DNA of 64,000 nucleotides from Elioraea sp. (GTDB lineage: Bacteria > Pseudomonadota > Alphaproteobacteria > Acetobacterales > Acetobacteraceae): the NCBI RefSeq assembly GCF_022842375.1, contig NZ_JALHPR010000010.1, positions 1 through 64,000 on the forward strand, given 5' to 3'. The notes below the pieces were generated by a model, which worked only from the letters and a program-made list of their open reading frames with translations, was not told the origin of the DNA and did no database searches. Position numbers and translations under genes: made by a program. Numbering within the stretch: the first letter of the stretch is position 1; every line of letters begins with the position of its first letter. Positions 1 through 8,295 of the stretch are shown here, in pieces.

Positions 1-678
1 CGGCGCGGCCGCCTCGGCCGGCGCGTCGCCGCGCGCGGCTGCTTCCGCCGCGCGGATCATCGTGGCGGAAGCCGGGTGCTCGCGCCCGGGCAGGAACACC
101 CAGGCCGGCGGGGTGAGGTAGGGAACCGCGCGGGCGGCGGAGGCGGGCACGCGGAACTCTGCCATCCGCCGCGTCGCCCGGCCGGACAGTGCAGGCCGCG
201 TCCACCCAGGGCGTGGGAACACCACCACGGGCACCATGCCGAAGATGCGCGTCCAGCCCTGCCAGCGGGGGATCTGAACCTGGTTGTCGGCGCCCATCAG
301 CCAGACGAGTCGCGCATAGCGGAAGCGCCGCTGCAGCACGGCCAGCGTCTGGCGGGTGTAGCGGGTGCCGATGCGCGCCTCGATGTCGGTCGGCACGATG
401 CGGGGGTTGCCATCGGCGATCACCGCGGCGGAGGCGAGCCGGTCCAGGAACGCGCCCATGCCGTTGGCCGATTTCAACGGGTTGCCCGGGCTCACCATCA
501 GCCACACGGCCGAGAGGCCGAGCCGCTTCAGCGCGGCGAGCGCGATGTGGCGGTGGCCCTCATGGCCCGGGTTGAACGAGCCACCGAGGATGCCGATCGT
601 CCCGCGCCGGCCGTCGCCCCAGGTCGGGAGGCGGGCGACACGCGGAACGGTCTTGGCCACGGGGGTTGCAGCCGCCAT
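1..678 (-). CDS. nadD: Nicotinate-nucleotide adenylyltransferase (3' end outside window)
   Basis: NadD adenylates nicotinate mononucleotide to form deamido-NAD in cytoplasmic NAD synthesis. The nucleotidyltransferase signature GSFNPGHEGH lies at about residues 33-42, followed by a PGNPLK substrate loop, the LMGADN strand and, near the window edge, HPASATMIRA, which resembles the C-terminal S/T-x-IR motif of the family. No stop is reached before base 1, so the last residues lie outside. The ATG at 678 is preferred. An in-frame GTG at 741 would add 21 Pro/Ala-rich residues, so the start is uncertain. The next gene upstream in the same direction is the lipoprotein ending at 848. Confidence 0.9.
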   Translation of the reverse strand, partial: MAAATPVAKTVPRVARLPTWGDGRRGTIGILGGSFNPGHEGHRHIALAALKRLGLSAVWLMVSPGNPLKSANGMGAFLDRLASAAVIADGNPRIVPTDIEARIGTRYTRQTLAVLQRRFRYARLVWLMGADNQVQIPRWQGWTRIFGMVPVVVFPRPGWTRPALSGRATRRMAEFRVPASAARAVPYLTPPAWVFLPGREHPASATMIRAAEAAARGDAPAEAAAP

Positions 679-847
679 GGCCGCGGGCTGTGCAACCGCC
701 TTGGCGGCGGGAGGCGGCGTTGGCTTCGGTCGTGTCGTCACGCGGCTCGGGATGGGTAGCACTCCACAATTTGCCGGCGCACCCTAGAGCAGCACCCGAC
801 CCGATGGAACCGGCTTCGGTTTCGTCGGATCCGCGTCTGCGGCCAGT

Positions 848-1258
848 TCAGAACGGGGAGAGCGACCAGGGCCTCGCCTGCCGCTCGATCCGGGGCGCCC
901 TGTCGGCCACGGGCTGCTGCCCGCCATAGGGGTTGGTCACCGTCCAGCAATCGACGTCTGCGAGGCTGCGGGTGCAGAACGGCGTCGGCTGTTCCGCGGG
1001 GTCGGTGCGGCAATACTCGCCCCGCCGCTCGACATGGACGATCGAGCAGTCCTTGCCCGTGACGAGGGAGTAGGCGACGTCGAACAGCCCCCGCTCGAAC
1101 ACGACGAGCGAACCGATCGAGGCGCCGGCCATCGCGACGGGCACCGGCGTTCCCCAGATCTTCTCGTTGGCGAACGGCGGCGAGCACGCGGCCAGCCCCC
1201 CCGCCATGCCGGCGAGGGCGAGCGCAAGGGAAAGCCGCTTCGGGGTGGTGCGAGCCAT
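848..1258 (-). CDS. Small lipoprotein of unknown function
   Basis: A 136-residue protein with a basic N-terminus, a hydrophobic stretch and a lipobox LAAC with Cys25, so it should be exported and lipidated in the envelope. The mature part has four further cysteines (in the contexts DCS, YCR, FCT and DCW), which could form disulfides in the periplasm. I do not recognise a characterised family. It starts 170 bases from the divergently transcribed yfgM gene, so the two share an upstream region. It lies 107 bases before nadD in the same direction. A short hairpin (AACCG, GCTT, CGGTT; 808-821) follows the stop. Confidence 0.75.
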   Translation of the reverse strand: MARTTPKRLSLALALAGMAGGLAACSPPFANEKIWGTPVPVAMAGASIGSLVVFERGLFDVAYSLVTGKDCSIVHVERRGEYCRTDPAEQPTPFCTRSLADVDCWTVTNPYGGQQPVADRAPRIERQARPWSLSPF

Positions 1259-1316
1259 GGCGCAGCATACCCCGCCCCTCGCCTAAGGAAGCGTGAAGGC
1301 CGCCTCCTTCCCGTTG

Positions 1317-1346
1317 TTTGCACGGGGTGGCCGCCATCGCTATTCT
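1317..1346 (+). promoter_or_regulatory. Candidate sigma70-type promoter for yfgM-bamB-der
   Basis: TTTGCA (1317-1322) and TATTCT (1341-1346) are separated by 18 bases. Each hexamer matches the sigma70 consensus at four of six positions. They lie about 80 bases upstream of the yfgM start in the gap between divergent genes. This is from inspection only. Confidence 0.35.
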
Positions 1347-1416
1347 CCGCCCCCTTTCAGACAGGGCATGACGGTCTGGGACTGCCGGCGGACGGCAGGC
1401 TCGATCGCGGCAGCCC

Positions 1417-1423
1417 GGAGGAG
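1417..1423 (+). promoter_or_regulatory. Shine-Dalgarno site fixing the TTG start of yfgM
   Basis: GGAGGAG sits four bases before a TTG codon at 1428. It is the only strong ribosome-binding site in the region. It places the start after the 45 extra codons that are open upstream and in front of the conserved sequence TDIFTEVEED. Confidence 0.7.
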
Positions 1424-1427
1424 CGCG

Positions 1428-2090
1428 TTGACCGACATCTTCACCGAGGTCGAGGAGGACCTTCGCCGCGAGAAGGCGAAGCGCCTGTGGGACCGATACG
1501 GATGGATCGCGACCACGCTGGTGGTGGCAATCGTTCTCGGCACCGGCGCCTTCCAGGGCTGGCGCTGGTATGAGGCCCGCGAGGCAGCAGCGGCGGCGGA
1601 CCGCTTCCTTGCCGCCACGCGCGCGGCCGAGGCGAACGACACCGAGGGCGCCCTCGCCGGCCTCGCCCCGCTCGCCTCGTCGGGCCCAGGCGGCTATCGG
1701 CTGCTCGCGCGGATGCAGGAGGCGGGCCTCCGCGCCCGCGCCGGCGAGCGCGAGGCCGCCATCAGGCTGTGGGAGGGGATCGCCGCCGATGCAGCGACGC
1801 CCTCGCCCTACCGTGACCTCGCCGTGCTGCTCTCGGTGCTGCACAGCATCGATGTCGGCGACGCGGCGGCGATGACCGCCCGCCTCGTGCCGCTCGACCG
1901 GCCCGACGGGGCCTTCCGCTACTCCGCGCGCGAGCTGCTGGCCGCGATCGCGGTGAAGCAGGGCGAACGCGAGAGGGCGATCACCATCCTGCGCGGCCTT
2001 GCGGCCGCGGAGGACGCCCCGAACGCGTTGCGCAGCCGCGCGGCGGAGACGCTGGGCGCCCTTGGCAGCCCGGCGCCGGCGGGAAGCTAG
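1428..2090 (+). CDS. yfgM: YfgM-like tetratricopeptide membrane protein
   Basis: A 220-residue protein with a charged N-terminus (TDIFTEVEEDLRREKAKRLW), one transmembrane helix at about residues 25-45 and an alpha-helical periplasmic part resembling the TPR-like YfgM/YbbN fold. YfgM proteins are inner-membrane anchored and have been linked to the SecYEG translocon and periplasmic chaperones. Position supports this: bamB starts 5 bases after its stop and der follows, the usual yfgM-bamB-der order. A TTG start at 1428 is chosen because of the GGAGGAG site. The frame is open further upstream to 1293, but that sequence is not protein-like. Confidence 0.85.
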   Translation: MTDIFTEVEEDLRREKAKRLWDRYGWIATTLVVAIVLGTGAFQGWRWYEAREAAAAADRFLAATRAAEANDTEGALAGLAPLASSGPGGYRLLARMQEAGLRARAGEREAAIRLWEGIAADAATPSPYRDLAVLLSVLHSIDVGDAAAMTARLVPLDRPDGAFRYSARELLAAIAVKQGERERAITILRGLAAAEDAPNALRSRAAETLGALGSPAPAGS

Positions 2091-2094
2091 CGGG

Positions 2095-3435
2095 ATGGCC
2101 GGAATCCCGCGCAGCCCCTCGCGCCGCCTCGCGCTCACGATGCTGCCCCTCTCCCTGGGCGGCTGCTCCGTCTGGGATGGCATCTTCGGCGAGAGCAAGA
2201 AGCCCCTGCCCGGCGAGCGGCGCTCCGTGCTGCCGGGCGAGACGGCACTCGAGGCCGACCCCTCCATCGCCAATGTGGAGATCGCCCTGCCGCCGCCGGC
2301 CCGCAACGCCGACTGGCCGGTGGCAGGCGGCAGTGCTTCGAACGTGATGGGGCACCTCGAGGCAGCCGACCAGCTTTCGGTGGTGTGGCGCACGGGGATC
2401 GGCGCCGGTGCGACCTCGCGCCGGCGGCTGATGGCCCCACCCGTTGCCATGGACGGCCGCGTCTACGTCGCCGATGCCGATGCCCGCGTCACCGCGCTCG
2501 ACCTCGCCAGCGGCGCAACCATCTGGCGCACCAGCGCGCGGCCCGAGAACGCCTCCGGCCCCCTGCTCGGCGCCGGGGTCGCGACCGATGGCAGGCGCGT
2601 CTATGTCGCGACCGGCATGGCGGAGGTGGTCGCCCTCGATGTCGGCACCGGGGCGGTGCTGTGGCGGAAGGCGCTGCCCGGGCCCTCGCGCGGCGCGATC
2701 ACGGTGGCGGAGAACCGCGTCATCGTCCTCTGCATCGAGGGCCAGGTGCTGGCGCTGTCGCCCGAGGACGGCACGCAGGGATGGCAGTATCGCGGGCCGT
2801 CGGAGGCAACCACGCTGCTTGCCGCCCCCGCGCCCGCCGTCGACCAGGGCCTCGTTCTCGCCGGTTTCGGCAATGGCGACGTGGTGGCGATCAGGCTCGA
2901 CACCGGCCGCATCGCCTGGGCGGAGGCGCTCGCAGGCGGGCGCGGCAGGCCATCGATCGCCGATCTCGCCGCGGTGCGCGGCAGGCCGGCGATCGACCGT
3001 GGCCGCGGCATCGTCACCGGTGCGGGCGCGGTGACGATGGCGCTCGACATGCGCTCGGGCAGGCGGATCTGGGAGCGTGAGCTCGCTGGCCGCGAAAGCC
3101 CGTGGGTGGCCGGCGACTGGGTGTTCATGATCAGCGCGGCCGAGGACATCGTCTGCCTCAGCCGGGCCGATGGACGCGCGCGCTGGGTGACGCCGCTGCC
3201 CCGCTTCCGCGACGAGCAGCGCCGCCGCGACCAGATCCTCTGGACCGGCCCCGTGCTGATCGGCGACCGCCTGGTCGCTGCCGGATCGCTCGGCCAGGCG
3301 ATCGCCGTCTCGCCCTACACGGGCGAGATCATCGGCCGCCAGCGCCTGCCCGATGGCGTGAGCGTGCCTCCGATCGTCGCCGCCGGCACGCTGCTGGTGC
3401 TGACCGACGATGCGACCATCGTGGCGCTTCGCTGA
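2095..3435 (+). CDS. bamB: Outer-membrane assembly lipoprotein BamB
   Basis: A 446-residue PQQ-like beta-propeller lipoprotein. BamB binds BamA and helps insert beta-barrel proteins into the outer membrane from the periplasmic side. The signal peptide ends in a lipobox LGGC with Cys24. Repeated propeller blades can be seen as recurring segments such as VTALDLASGATIW, VVALDVGTGAVLW and VAIRLDTGRIAW. The ATG at 2095 lies 5 bases after the yfgM stop and is followed by the signal sequence. The der start follows 4 bases after the bamB stop, consistent with one operon. Confidence 0.93.
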   Translation: MAGIPRSPSRRLALTMLPLSLGGCSVWDGIFGESKKPLPGERRSVLPGETALEADPSIANVEIALPPPARNADWPVAGGSASNVMGHLEAADQLSVVWRTGIGAGATSRRRLMAPPVAMDGRVYVADADARVTALDLASGATIWRTSARPENASGPLLGAGVATDGRRVYVATGMAEVVALDVGTGAVLWRKALPGPSRGAITVAENRVIVLCIEGQVLALSPEDGTQGWQYRGPSEATTLLAAPAPAVDQGLVLAGFGNGDVVAIRLDTGRIAWAEALAGGRGRPSIADLAAVRGRPAIDRGRGIVTGAGAVTMALDMRSGRRIWERELAGRESPWVAGDWVFMISAAEDIVCLSRADGRARWVTPLPRFRDEQRRRDQILWTGPVLIGDRLVAAGSLGQAIAVSPYTGEIIGRQRLPDGVSVPPIVAAGTLLVLTDDATIVALR

Positions 3436-3439
3436 GCCG

Positions 3440-4813
3440 ATGACGCCCACCATCGTCATCGTCGGCCGGCCCAATGTCGGCAAGTCGACGCTGTTCAACA
3501 GGCTGGCCCGCCGCCGCCTCGCGATCGTGCACGACAAGCCCGGCGTGACGCGCGACCGCAAGGAGGCGCCCGCCGTCATCGGCAGCCGCGACGTGACGCT
3601 GATCGATACCGCCGGCCTCGAGGAGGCGCCGCCCGACACGATCGCCGCGCGGATGACGACGGGCAGCGAGCGCGCCGTCGACCTCGCCGACCTCGTTCTG
3701 TTCGTGATCGATGGCCGCGCCGGCCTCACGCCATCGGACGAGCATTTCGCCGCCTGGCTGCGGCGGAAGGGCAGGCCCGTGATCCTCGTCGTCAACAAGG
3801 CGGAGGGAAAGGGCGGGGCTGGCGGCGTGTCGGATGCGTTCTCCCTCGGCCTCGGCGACCCGATCCCCGTCTCGGCAGAGCATGGCGAGGGGTTCGGTGA
3901 CCTGCACGAGGCGGTGGAAGCCGCCCTCGGCCCAGCGCCCGAGACCGACGAGGCCGAGACGGAGGGCGAGGCGGGAACCGAACGGCCGCTCAGGCTCGCC
4001 ATCATCGGCCGGCCCAACGCGGGCAAGTCCACCCTCGTGAACCGCCTGCTCGGCGAGGAGCGGATGTTGACGGGGCCGGAGCCGGGCATCACCCGCGATT
4101 CCATCGCGACCCCCTGGCGCGATGCCGAGGGACGGCTCGTGCGGCTGGTCGACACGGCGGGGTTGCGCAAGCGCGCGCGGGTGGTCGACAGCCTCGAGAA
4201 GATGTCGACCGGCGAGACGGTCCAGGCGCTGAAGGAGGCCGAGATCGTCGTCCTCGTGCTCGATGCGCTCGCCCCGATGGAGGGGCAGGACCTGTCGATC
4301 GCGACGCTGGCCGAACGCGAGGGGCGTGCCATCGTGCTCGCGCTCAACAAGTGGGACCTCGTTCCGGCCAAGGAACGTGATGCCGCAAGGCGCGTGCTGA
4401 CCGACCGGCTGCAGACCTCGCTCGCCCAGCTCAAAGGCATTCCGATCGTGACGCTCTCCGCCCTCTCGGGCATGGGCGTCGAGAAGCTGATGCCGGCGGT
4501 GTGGAAGACCTACGCGGCGTGGAACACCCGGATCGCGACGGGCGCGCTGAACCGCTGGTTCGAGGGGGCCACCACGCGCCACCCCCCGCCCCTGGTCGAG
4601 GGGCGACGCCTCAAGCTGCGCTACATCACCCAGGCCAAGGCACGGCCGCCGACCTTCGTGATCTTCGGGACGCGCAGCGAGCAACTGCCCGATGGGTACG
4701 CGCGGTACCTGCTGAACTCGATCCGCGACGATTTCGACCTCCAGGGCGTGCCGATCCGGCTGAACCTGCGCGGCACCAAGAACCCCTACGCCGACGGCGA
4801 CGGCGGCGGCTGA
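3440..4813 (+). CDS. der: Ribosome-associated GTPase Der (EngA)
   Basis: Der is a double-GTPase required for 50S ribosomal subunit maturation. At 457 residues it has family length. Domain 1 carries GRPNVGKS at residues 9-16 and DTAGLEE; its G4 motif reads NKAE rather than the usual NKxD. Domain 2 carries GRPNAGKS, DTAGLRK and NKWD. A KH-like C-terminal domain ends the protein. The domains are joined by an acidic linker (ETDEAETEGEAGTE). ATG 3440 is chosen because it directly precedes the first G domain. It is the last gene of the yfgM-bamB-der set. Confidence 0.96.
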   Translation: MTPTIVIVGRPNVGKSTLFNRLARRRLAIVHDKPGVTRDRKEAPAVIGSRDVTLIDTAGLEEAPPDTIAARMTTGSERAVDLADLVLFVIDGRAGLTPSDEHFAAWLRRKGRPVILVVNKAEGKGGAGGVSDAFSLGLGDPIPVSAEHGEGFGDLHEAVEAALGPAPETDEAETEGEAGTERPLRLAIIGRPNAGKSTLVNRLLGEERMLTGPEPGITRDSIATPWRDAEGRLVRLVDTAGLRKRARVVDSLEKMSTGETVQALKEAEIVVLVLDALAPMEGQDLSIATLAEREGRAIVLALNKWDLVPAKERDAARRVLTDRLQTSLAQLKGIPIVTLSALSGMGVEKLMPAVWKTYAAWNTRIATGALNRWFEGATTRHPPPLVEGRRLKLRYITQAKARPPTFVIFGTRSEQLPDGYARYLLNSIRDDFDLQGVPIRLNLRGTKNPYADGDGGG

Positions 4814-4824
4814 GCCCTGCCACC

Positions 4825-4842
4825 CGCATCGCCGGCGATGCG
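4825..4842. repeat. 18-bp perfect palindrome downstream of der
   Basis: CGCATCGCC followed directly by its reverse complement GGCGATGCG, 12 bases after the der stop. It could be the stem of a transcription-end hairpin without a T-run, or a protein-binding site. The sequence alone does not decide. Confidence 0.45.
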
Positions 4843-4902
4843 CGATGGGATCGGGGGGCTTGAAACCTCACGACGCCGAGAGCATCTGCCCTCGATCTCG
4901 AA

Positions 4903-4919
4903 GCCCGCGCCAAGCGGGC
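4903..4919 (+). promoter_or_regulatory. Hairpin in the aapJ leader
   Basis: GCCCGC, loop GCCAA, GCGGGC form a 6-bp GC stem about 30 bases before the aapJ start, leaving the GGAGG ribosome-binding site (about 4936-4942) outside the stem. A TTGAAA hexamer at 4860-4865 could be the -35 box of an aapJ promoter, but no good -10 is seen. Confidence 0.35.
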
Positions 4920-4950
4920 AGGGTGGCAATCTGGGAATTGGAGGCTTGTC

Positions 4951-5982
4951 GTGAAGGTTCTTTCCATCGTCGCCGCAGCCGCGGCGACGTTCGTGCTTTC
5001 GGCTGAGCCGGCCCTGGCCGGCCGCGACCTCGATCAGATCAAGCAGCGTGGCACGGTCCGCTGCGGCGTGCAGGGCCCGTCGAACCCCGGCTTCGGCGTG
5101 CCGGACAGCCAGGGCCGCTGGGGCGGCTTCAACGTCGAGATCTGCCGCGCGATCGCGATCACGATCTTCAACGATCCCGCGAAGGTCGAGTTCGTGCCGG
5201 TGACGACGCAGAGCCGCTTCCCGGCTCTCTCGGCCGGCGAGGTGGACGTGCTGTCCAACAACACGACCTGGACGCTGACGCGCGACACCAACGTGAACCG
5301 CTTCAACTTCCCGGCCATCGTATTCTACGACGGCCAGGCGATCATGATCCCCCGGCGCCTGAACGTCGCGAGCGCGCGCCAGCTCGACGGCGCGACGGTG
5401 TGCGTGCAGCCCGGCACCACGACCGAGCTGAACATCGCCGACTTCTTCCGTGCCAACAACCTGCGCTTCACGCCGGTGGTGATCGCCGATCTCGACGAGC
5501 TCCGCCGCGCCTATGACAGCGGCCGCTGCGACGTGTTCACCAACGACTTCGCCGCACTCGCCGCCCAGCGCACGCTGCTCACCCGCCCCGCCGACCACGT
5601 GATCCTGCCCGAGCGCCTCTCCAAGGAGCCGCTCGCCGTCACGATCCGCCAGGGCGACGAGGAGCTGACCAACCTGGTGGCCTGGACCGTCTTCGCCCTG
5701 ATCGATGCCGAGGAAATGGGCATCACCCAGGCGAATGTTGAGCAGCTCGCCGGCTCGTCGACCGACCCGCGCATCCGTCGCCTCCTCGGCGTCGAGGGCA
5801 ACATGGGCGAGAGCATCGGTGCGGCGCGCGGCGACTATGCCCGCACCATCATCCGCAGCTTCGGCAACTACGGCGAGATCTTCGAGCGCCACATCGGCGT
5901 GAACACGCCGCTCGCCCTCGAGCGCGGCCAGAACGCCATCTGGACGCGCGGCGGGCTGCTCTACGCTCCGCCGGCGCGCTGA
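4951..5982 (+). CDS. aapJ: General L-amino-acid ABC transporter, periplasmic binding protein AapJ-like
   Basis: A 343-residue type 3 solute-binding protein. A signal peptide ends near ALA-GRDL (about residue 23). The mature start, with GTVRCGVQGPSNPGFG and a middle with SNNTTWTLTRDT, is characteristic of the AapJ/BztA branch, which binds a broad range of L-amino acids in the periplasm. The GTG start is supported by a GGAGG site upstream. aapQ and aapM follow on the same strand. A strong hairpin after the stop (5996-6022) probably keeps binding-protein mRNA more abundant than permease mRNA, a common arrangement in such operons. Confidence 0.93.
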   Translation: MKVLSIVAAAAATFVLSAEPALAGRDLDQIKQRGTVRCGVQGPSNPGFGVPDSQGRWGGFNVEICRAIAITIFNDPAKVEFVPVTTQSRFPALSAGEVDVLSNNTTWTLTRDTNVNRFNFPAIVFYDGQAIMIPRRLNVASARQLDGATVCVQPGTTTELNIADFFRANNLRFTPVVIADLDELRRAYDSGRCDVFTNDFAALAAQRTLLTRPADHVILPERLSKEPLAVTIRQGDEELTNLVAWTVFALIDAEEMGITQANVEQLAGSSTDPRIRRLLGVEGNMGESIGAARGDYARTIIRSFGNYGEIFERHIGVNTPLALERGQNAIWTRGGLLYAPPAR

Positions 5983-5995
5983 CCGGCACGGCTGG

Positions 5996-6022
5996 ACGGG
6001 GGGCCGCGGCGCGGCCCCCCGT
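5996..6022 (+). terminator. Strong hairpin between aapJ and aapQ (terminator or attenuator)
   Basis: ACGGGGGGCCGC (5996-6007), loop GGC, and GCGGCCCCCCGT (6011-6022) form a perfect 12-bp stem followed by TTGCTTGT. It begins 14 bases after the aapJ stop, with aapQ only 18 bases further on. It would partly terminate transcription or protect the aapJ 3' end from decay. Confidence 0.7.
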
Positions 6023-6040
6023 TTGCTTGTCCGCCCTGGC

Positions 6041-7216
6041 ATGACCACCCTCACCGCACGCTCCGCCGCCCCCCCCGCCCTGCAGGAGCGCCTGCTGTCG
6101 CGCGGGGTGCTGATCCAGGGTGGGCTCCTCCTCTTCGTCGTCTGGCTCGGCTGGTCGATCGTCGGCAACGCCCAGACCAACATGGCCGCGCGCGGCCTGC
6201 AGTTCGGCTTCGGCTTCCTCGACCGGCCCGCCGGCATTCCGATCGGCGAGGCGATGGTCGCCTACACGCCCGCCAACACCTATGCACGGGCGCTGTTCGT
6301 CGGCCTCCTGAACACGCTGCGCGTCGCGATCGTCGGCTGCATCCTCTGCACCATCCTCGGCGTGCTGCTCGGCGTCGCGCGGCTCTCGTCGAACCCGCTG
6401 CTGCGCGTGCTCGTCGGCGGCTACATCGAGGTCATCCGCAACACCCCGCTCGTGCTGCAGCTCGTGTTCTGGCATGCGATCGTGCTGCAGATGCCGCCGG
6501 TGCGCCAGGCGCTGAGCCCGCTGCCCGGGGTGTTCCTGAGCCAGCGCGGCATGAAGATTCCCGGGCTGATCGTCGACACGACGTTCTGGGTCATGCTCGC
6601 CACCCTCGCCGCCGGCATCGTCGGCTGGATCATGCTGGTCCGGCATGAGCGCGCCCGCCAGGCAGCGACCGGCGAGCGGCGCTCGACCCTCGCCAAGGGC
6701 CTCGGCCTCGTCATCGTGCTGCCGGGCGCCGTCACCGCCGCCCTCGGCGGCATCGCCATCGAGTGGCCGGAGCTCAGGGGCTTCAACTTCCAGGGCGGGC
6801 TGACGATGTCGCCCGAGTTCGTGGCGCTGCTCGTCGGCCTCACCGTCTACACCTCCGCCTTCGTGGCCGAGATCGTGCGCGGCGGCATCCAGAGCGTGGC
6901 GAAGGGCCAGTGGGAGGCGGCGCACGCGCTCGGCCTCGGGCCGGGGCGGATCATGCGCCTCGTCATCCTGCCGCAGGCGCTGCGCGTGATCATCCCGCCG
7001 CAGACCTCGCAGTACCTGAACCTGACCAAGAACTCCTCGCTCGCCGTCGTCATCGGCTACCCCGACCTCGTCTCGATCGCCAACACCTCGATCAACCAGA
7101 CGGGCCAGGCGGTCGAGGTCATCACCATCTTCATGACGGTCTACCTGCTGATCAGCCTCGTCACCTCGGCGGGGATGAACGCCTACAACCGCTCCGTCGC
7201 GCTCAGGGAGCGGTGA
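6041..7216 (+). CDS. aapQ: General L-amino-acid ABC transporter permease AapQ-like
   Basis: A 391-residue inner-membrane permease of the HisM/GlnP type with the long first periplasmic region typical of AapQ/BztB. The ATPase-contact EAA loop reads EAAHALGLGPGRIMRLVILPQ-like around residues 290-312 and is intact, so it should pair with an ABC ATPase. Several hydrophobic helices are visible. ATG 6041 is chosen; a TTG six codons earlier lies in the tail of the terminator hairpin. It is followed by aapM after 2 bases, indicating translational coupling. Confidence 0.92.
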   Translation: MTTLTARSAAPPALQERLLSRGVLIQGGLLLFVVWLGWSIVGNAQTNMAARGLQFGFGFLDRPAGIPIGEAMVAYTPANTYARALFVGLLNTLRVAIVGCILCTILGVLLGVARLSSNPLLRVLVGGYIEVIRNTPLVLQLVFWHAIVLQMPPVRQALSPLPGVFLSQRGMKIPGLIVDTTFWVMLATLAAGIVGWIMLVRHERARQAATGERRSTLAKGLGLVIVLPGAVTAALGGIAIEWPELRGFNFQGGLTMSPEFVALLVGLTVYTSAFVAEIVRGGIQSVAKGQWEAAHALGLGPGRIMRLVILPQALRVIIPPQTSQYLNLTKNSSLAVVIGYPDLVSIANTSINQTGQAVEVITIFMTVYLLISLVTSAGMNAYNRSVALRER

Positions 7217-7218
7217 GG

Positions 7219-8295
7219 ATGGACAGGATCGCCCCCGCGCTGCCCTCCTTCGCCGTGCGCGCCGCGGGCTTTGCGCGCGCCTGCGTCTCCGGGCCGGTCA
7301 ACATCGGCATCACGGTCGCGGTGATCGCGCTGCTCGCCTGGGCGGTGCCGCCCTTCGTGCAGTGGGCGGTCATCGACGCGACGTTCTCTGGCAACGCGCA
7401 GGCGTGCCGCGCCGCGGGCGGCGCCTGCTGGGCCTTCATCCGGGAGAAGTTCTGGTTCTCGGTGTTCGGCCTCTACCCGTACGAGGAGCGGTGGCGGCCC
7501 GCCCTCATGCTGGTGATGCTCGTGGCCCTGGTGGTCGTGAGCACCTTCCGGCAGTTCTGGAACCGCAACCTGCTGATCGCGTGGGCGGTCGCCGCACCGG
7601 CGATGCTCCTGCTGATGGCCGGCGGCGTGCTCGGCCTCACCCCGGTCGCGACCAGGCTCTGGGGTGGCATGGCGGTGTCGGGGCTGATCGCGGTGTTCGG
7701 GCTCGCCACCGGCTATCCGCTTGCGATCCTGCTCGCACTCGGCCGGCGGAGCGACCTGCCGTTGGTGCGCTGGTTCTCGACGGCGCTGATCGAGGTGGTG
7801 CGCGGCGTGCCGCTGATCAGCCTGCTGTTCATGGCAGCGATCATGCTGCCGCTGTTCCTGCCGCAGGGCGTGTCGCTTGATCGGCTGGTCAGGATCATCC
7901 TCGCCTACACGATCTTCTCGGCCGCCTACATGGCGGAGGTGATCCGCGGCGGGCTGCAGGCGATGCCGCGCGGGCAGTACGAGGCGGCGGAGGCGATCGG
8001 CCTGTCCTACGGGCAGCGGATGCGGCTCGTGATCCTGCCGCAGGCGCTGACCATCACCATCCCGGCGCAGGTCAACACCTTCATCGGCCTGTTCAAGGAC
8101 ACGACCCTGGTCGTGGTGATCGGCGTGTTCGACTTCTTCACCACGCTGCGCGCCGCCCTCGGCGACCCGCAATGGCTCGGCTTCCCGACGGAGGCCTATC
8201 TCTACGCGGCGTTCGTCTACTTCGTGCTCTGCTTCACGATGAGCCGCTACTCGATGCGGCTCGAGAAGTCGTTCAAGCCCGAAGGGGCGCGCTGA
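7219..8295 (+). CDS. aapM: General L-amino-acid ABC transporter permease AapM-like
   Basis: A 358-residue partner permease of AapQ. It has a hydrophobic N-terminal half with the GLYPYEERWRP segment seen in AapM/BztC and an EAA loop (EAAEAIGLSYGQRMRLVI) near the C-terminal third. ATG 7219 follows the aapQ stop by 2 bases with a GTGAGG site overlapping it. In typical operons the ATPase gene aapP comes next; here the following gene is on the opposite strand and its 3' end overlaps aapM by 23 bases. The ATPase must be encoded elsewhere. Confidence 0.92.
   Translation: MDRIAPALPSFAVRAAGFARACVSGPVNIGITVAVIALLAWAVPPFVQWAVIDATFSGNAQACRAAGGACWAFIREKFWFSVFGLYPYEERWRPALMLVMLVALVVVSTFRQFWNRNLLIAWAVAAPAMLLLMAGGVLGLTPVATRLWGGMAVSGLIAVFGLATGYPLAILLALGRRSDLPLVRWFSTALIEVVRGVPLISLLFMAAIMLPLFLPQGVSLDRLVRIILAYTIFSAAYMAEVIRGGLQAMPRGQYEAAEAIGLSYGQRMRLVILPQALTITIPAQVNTFIGLFKDTTLVVVIGVFDFFTTLRAALGDPQWLGFPTEAYLYAAFVYFVLCFTMSRYSMRLEKSFKPEGAR

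Noticed and set aside
738-4684. Long minus-strand open frames across yfgM, bamB and der.
   Set aside because: They are mirror frames of well-recognised plus-strand genes and show no protein motif.
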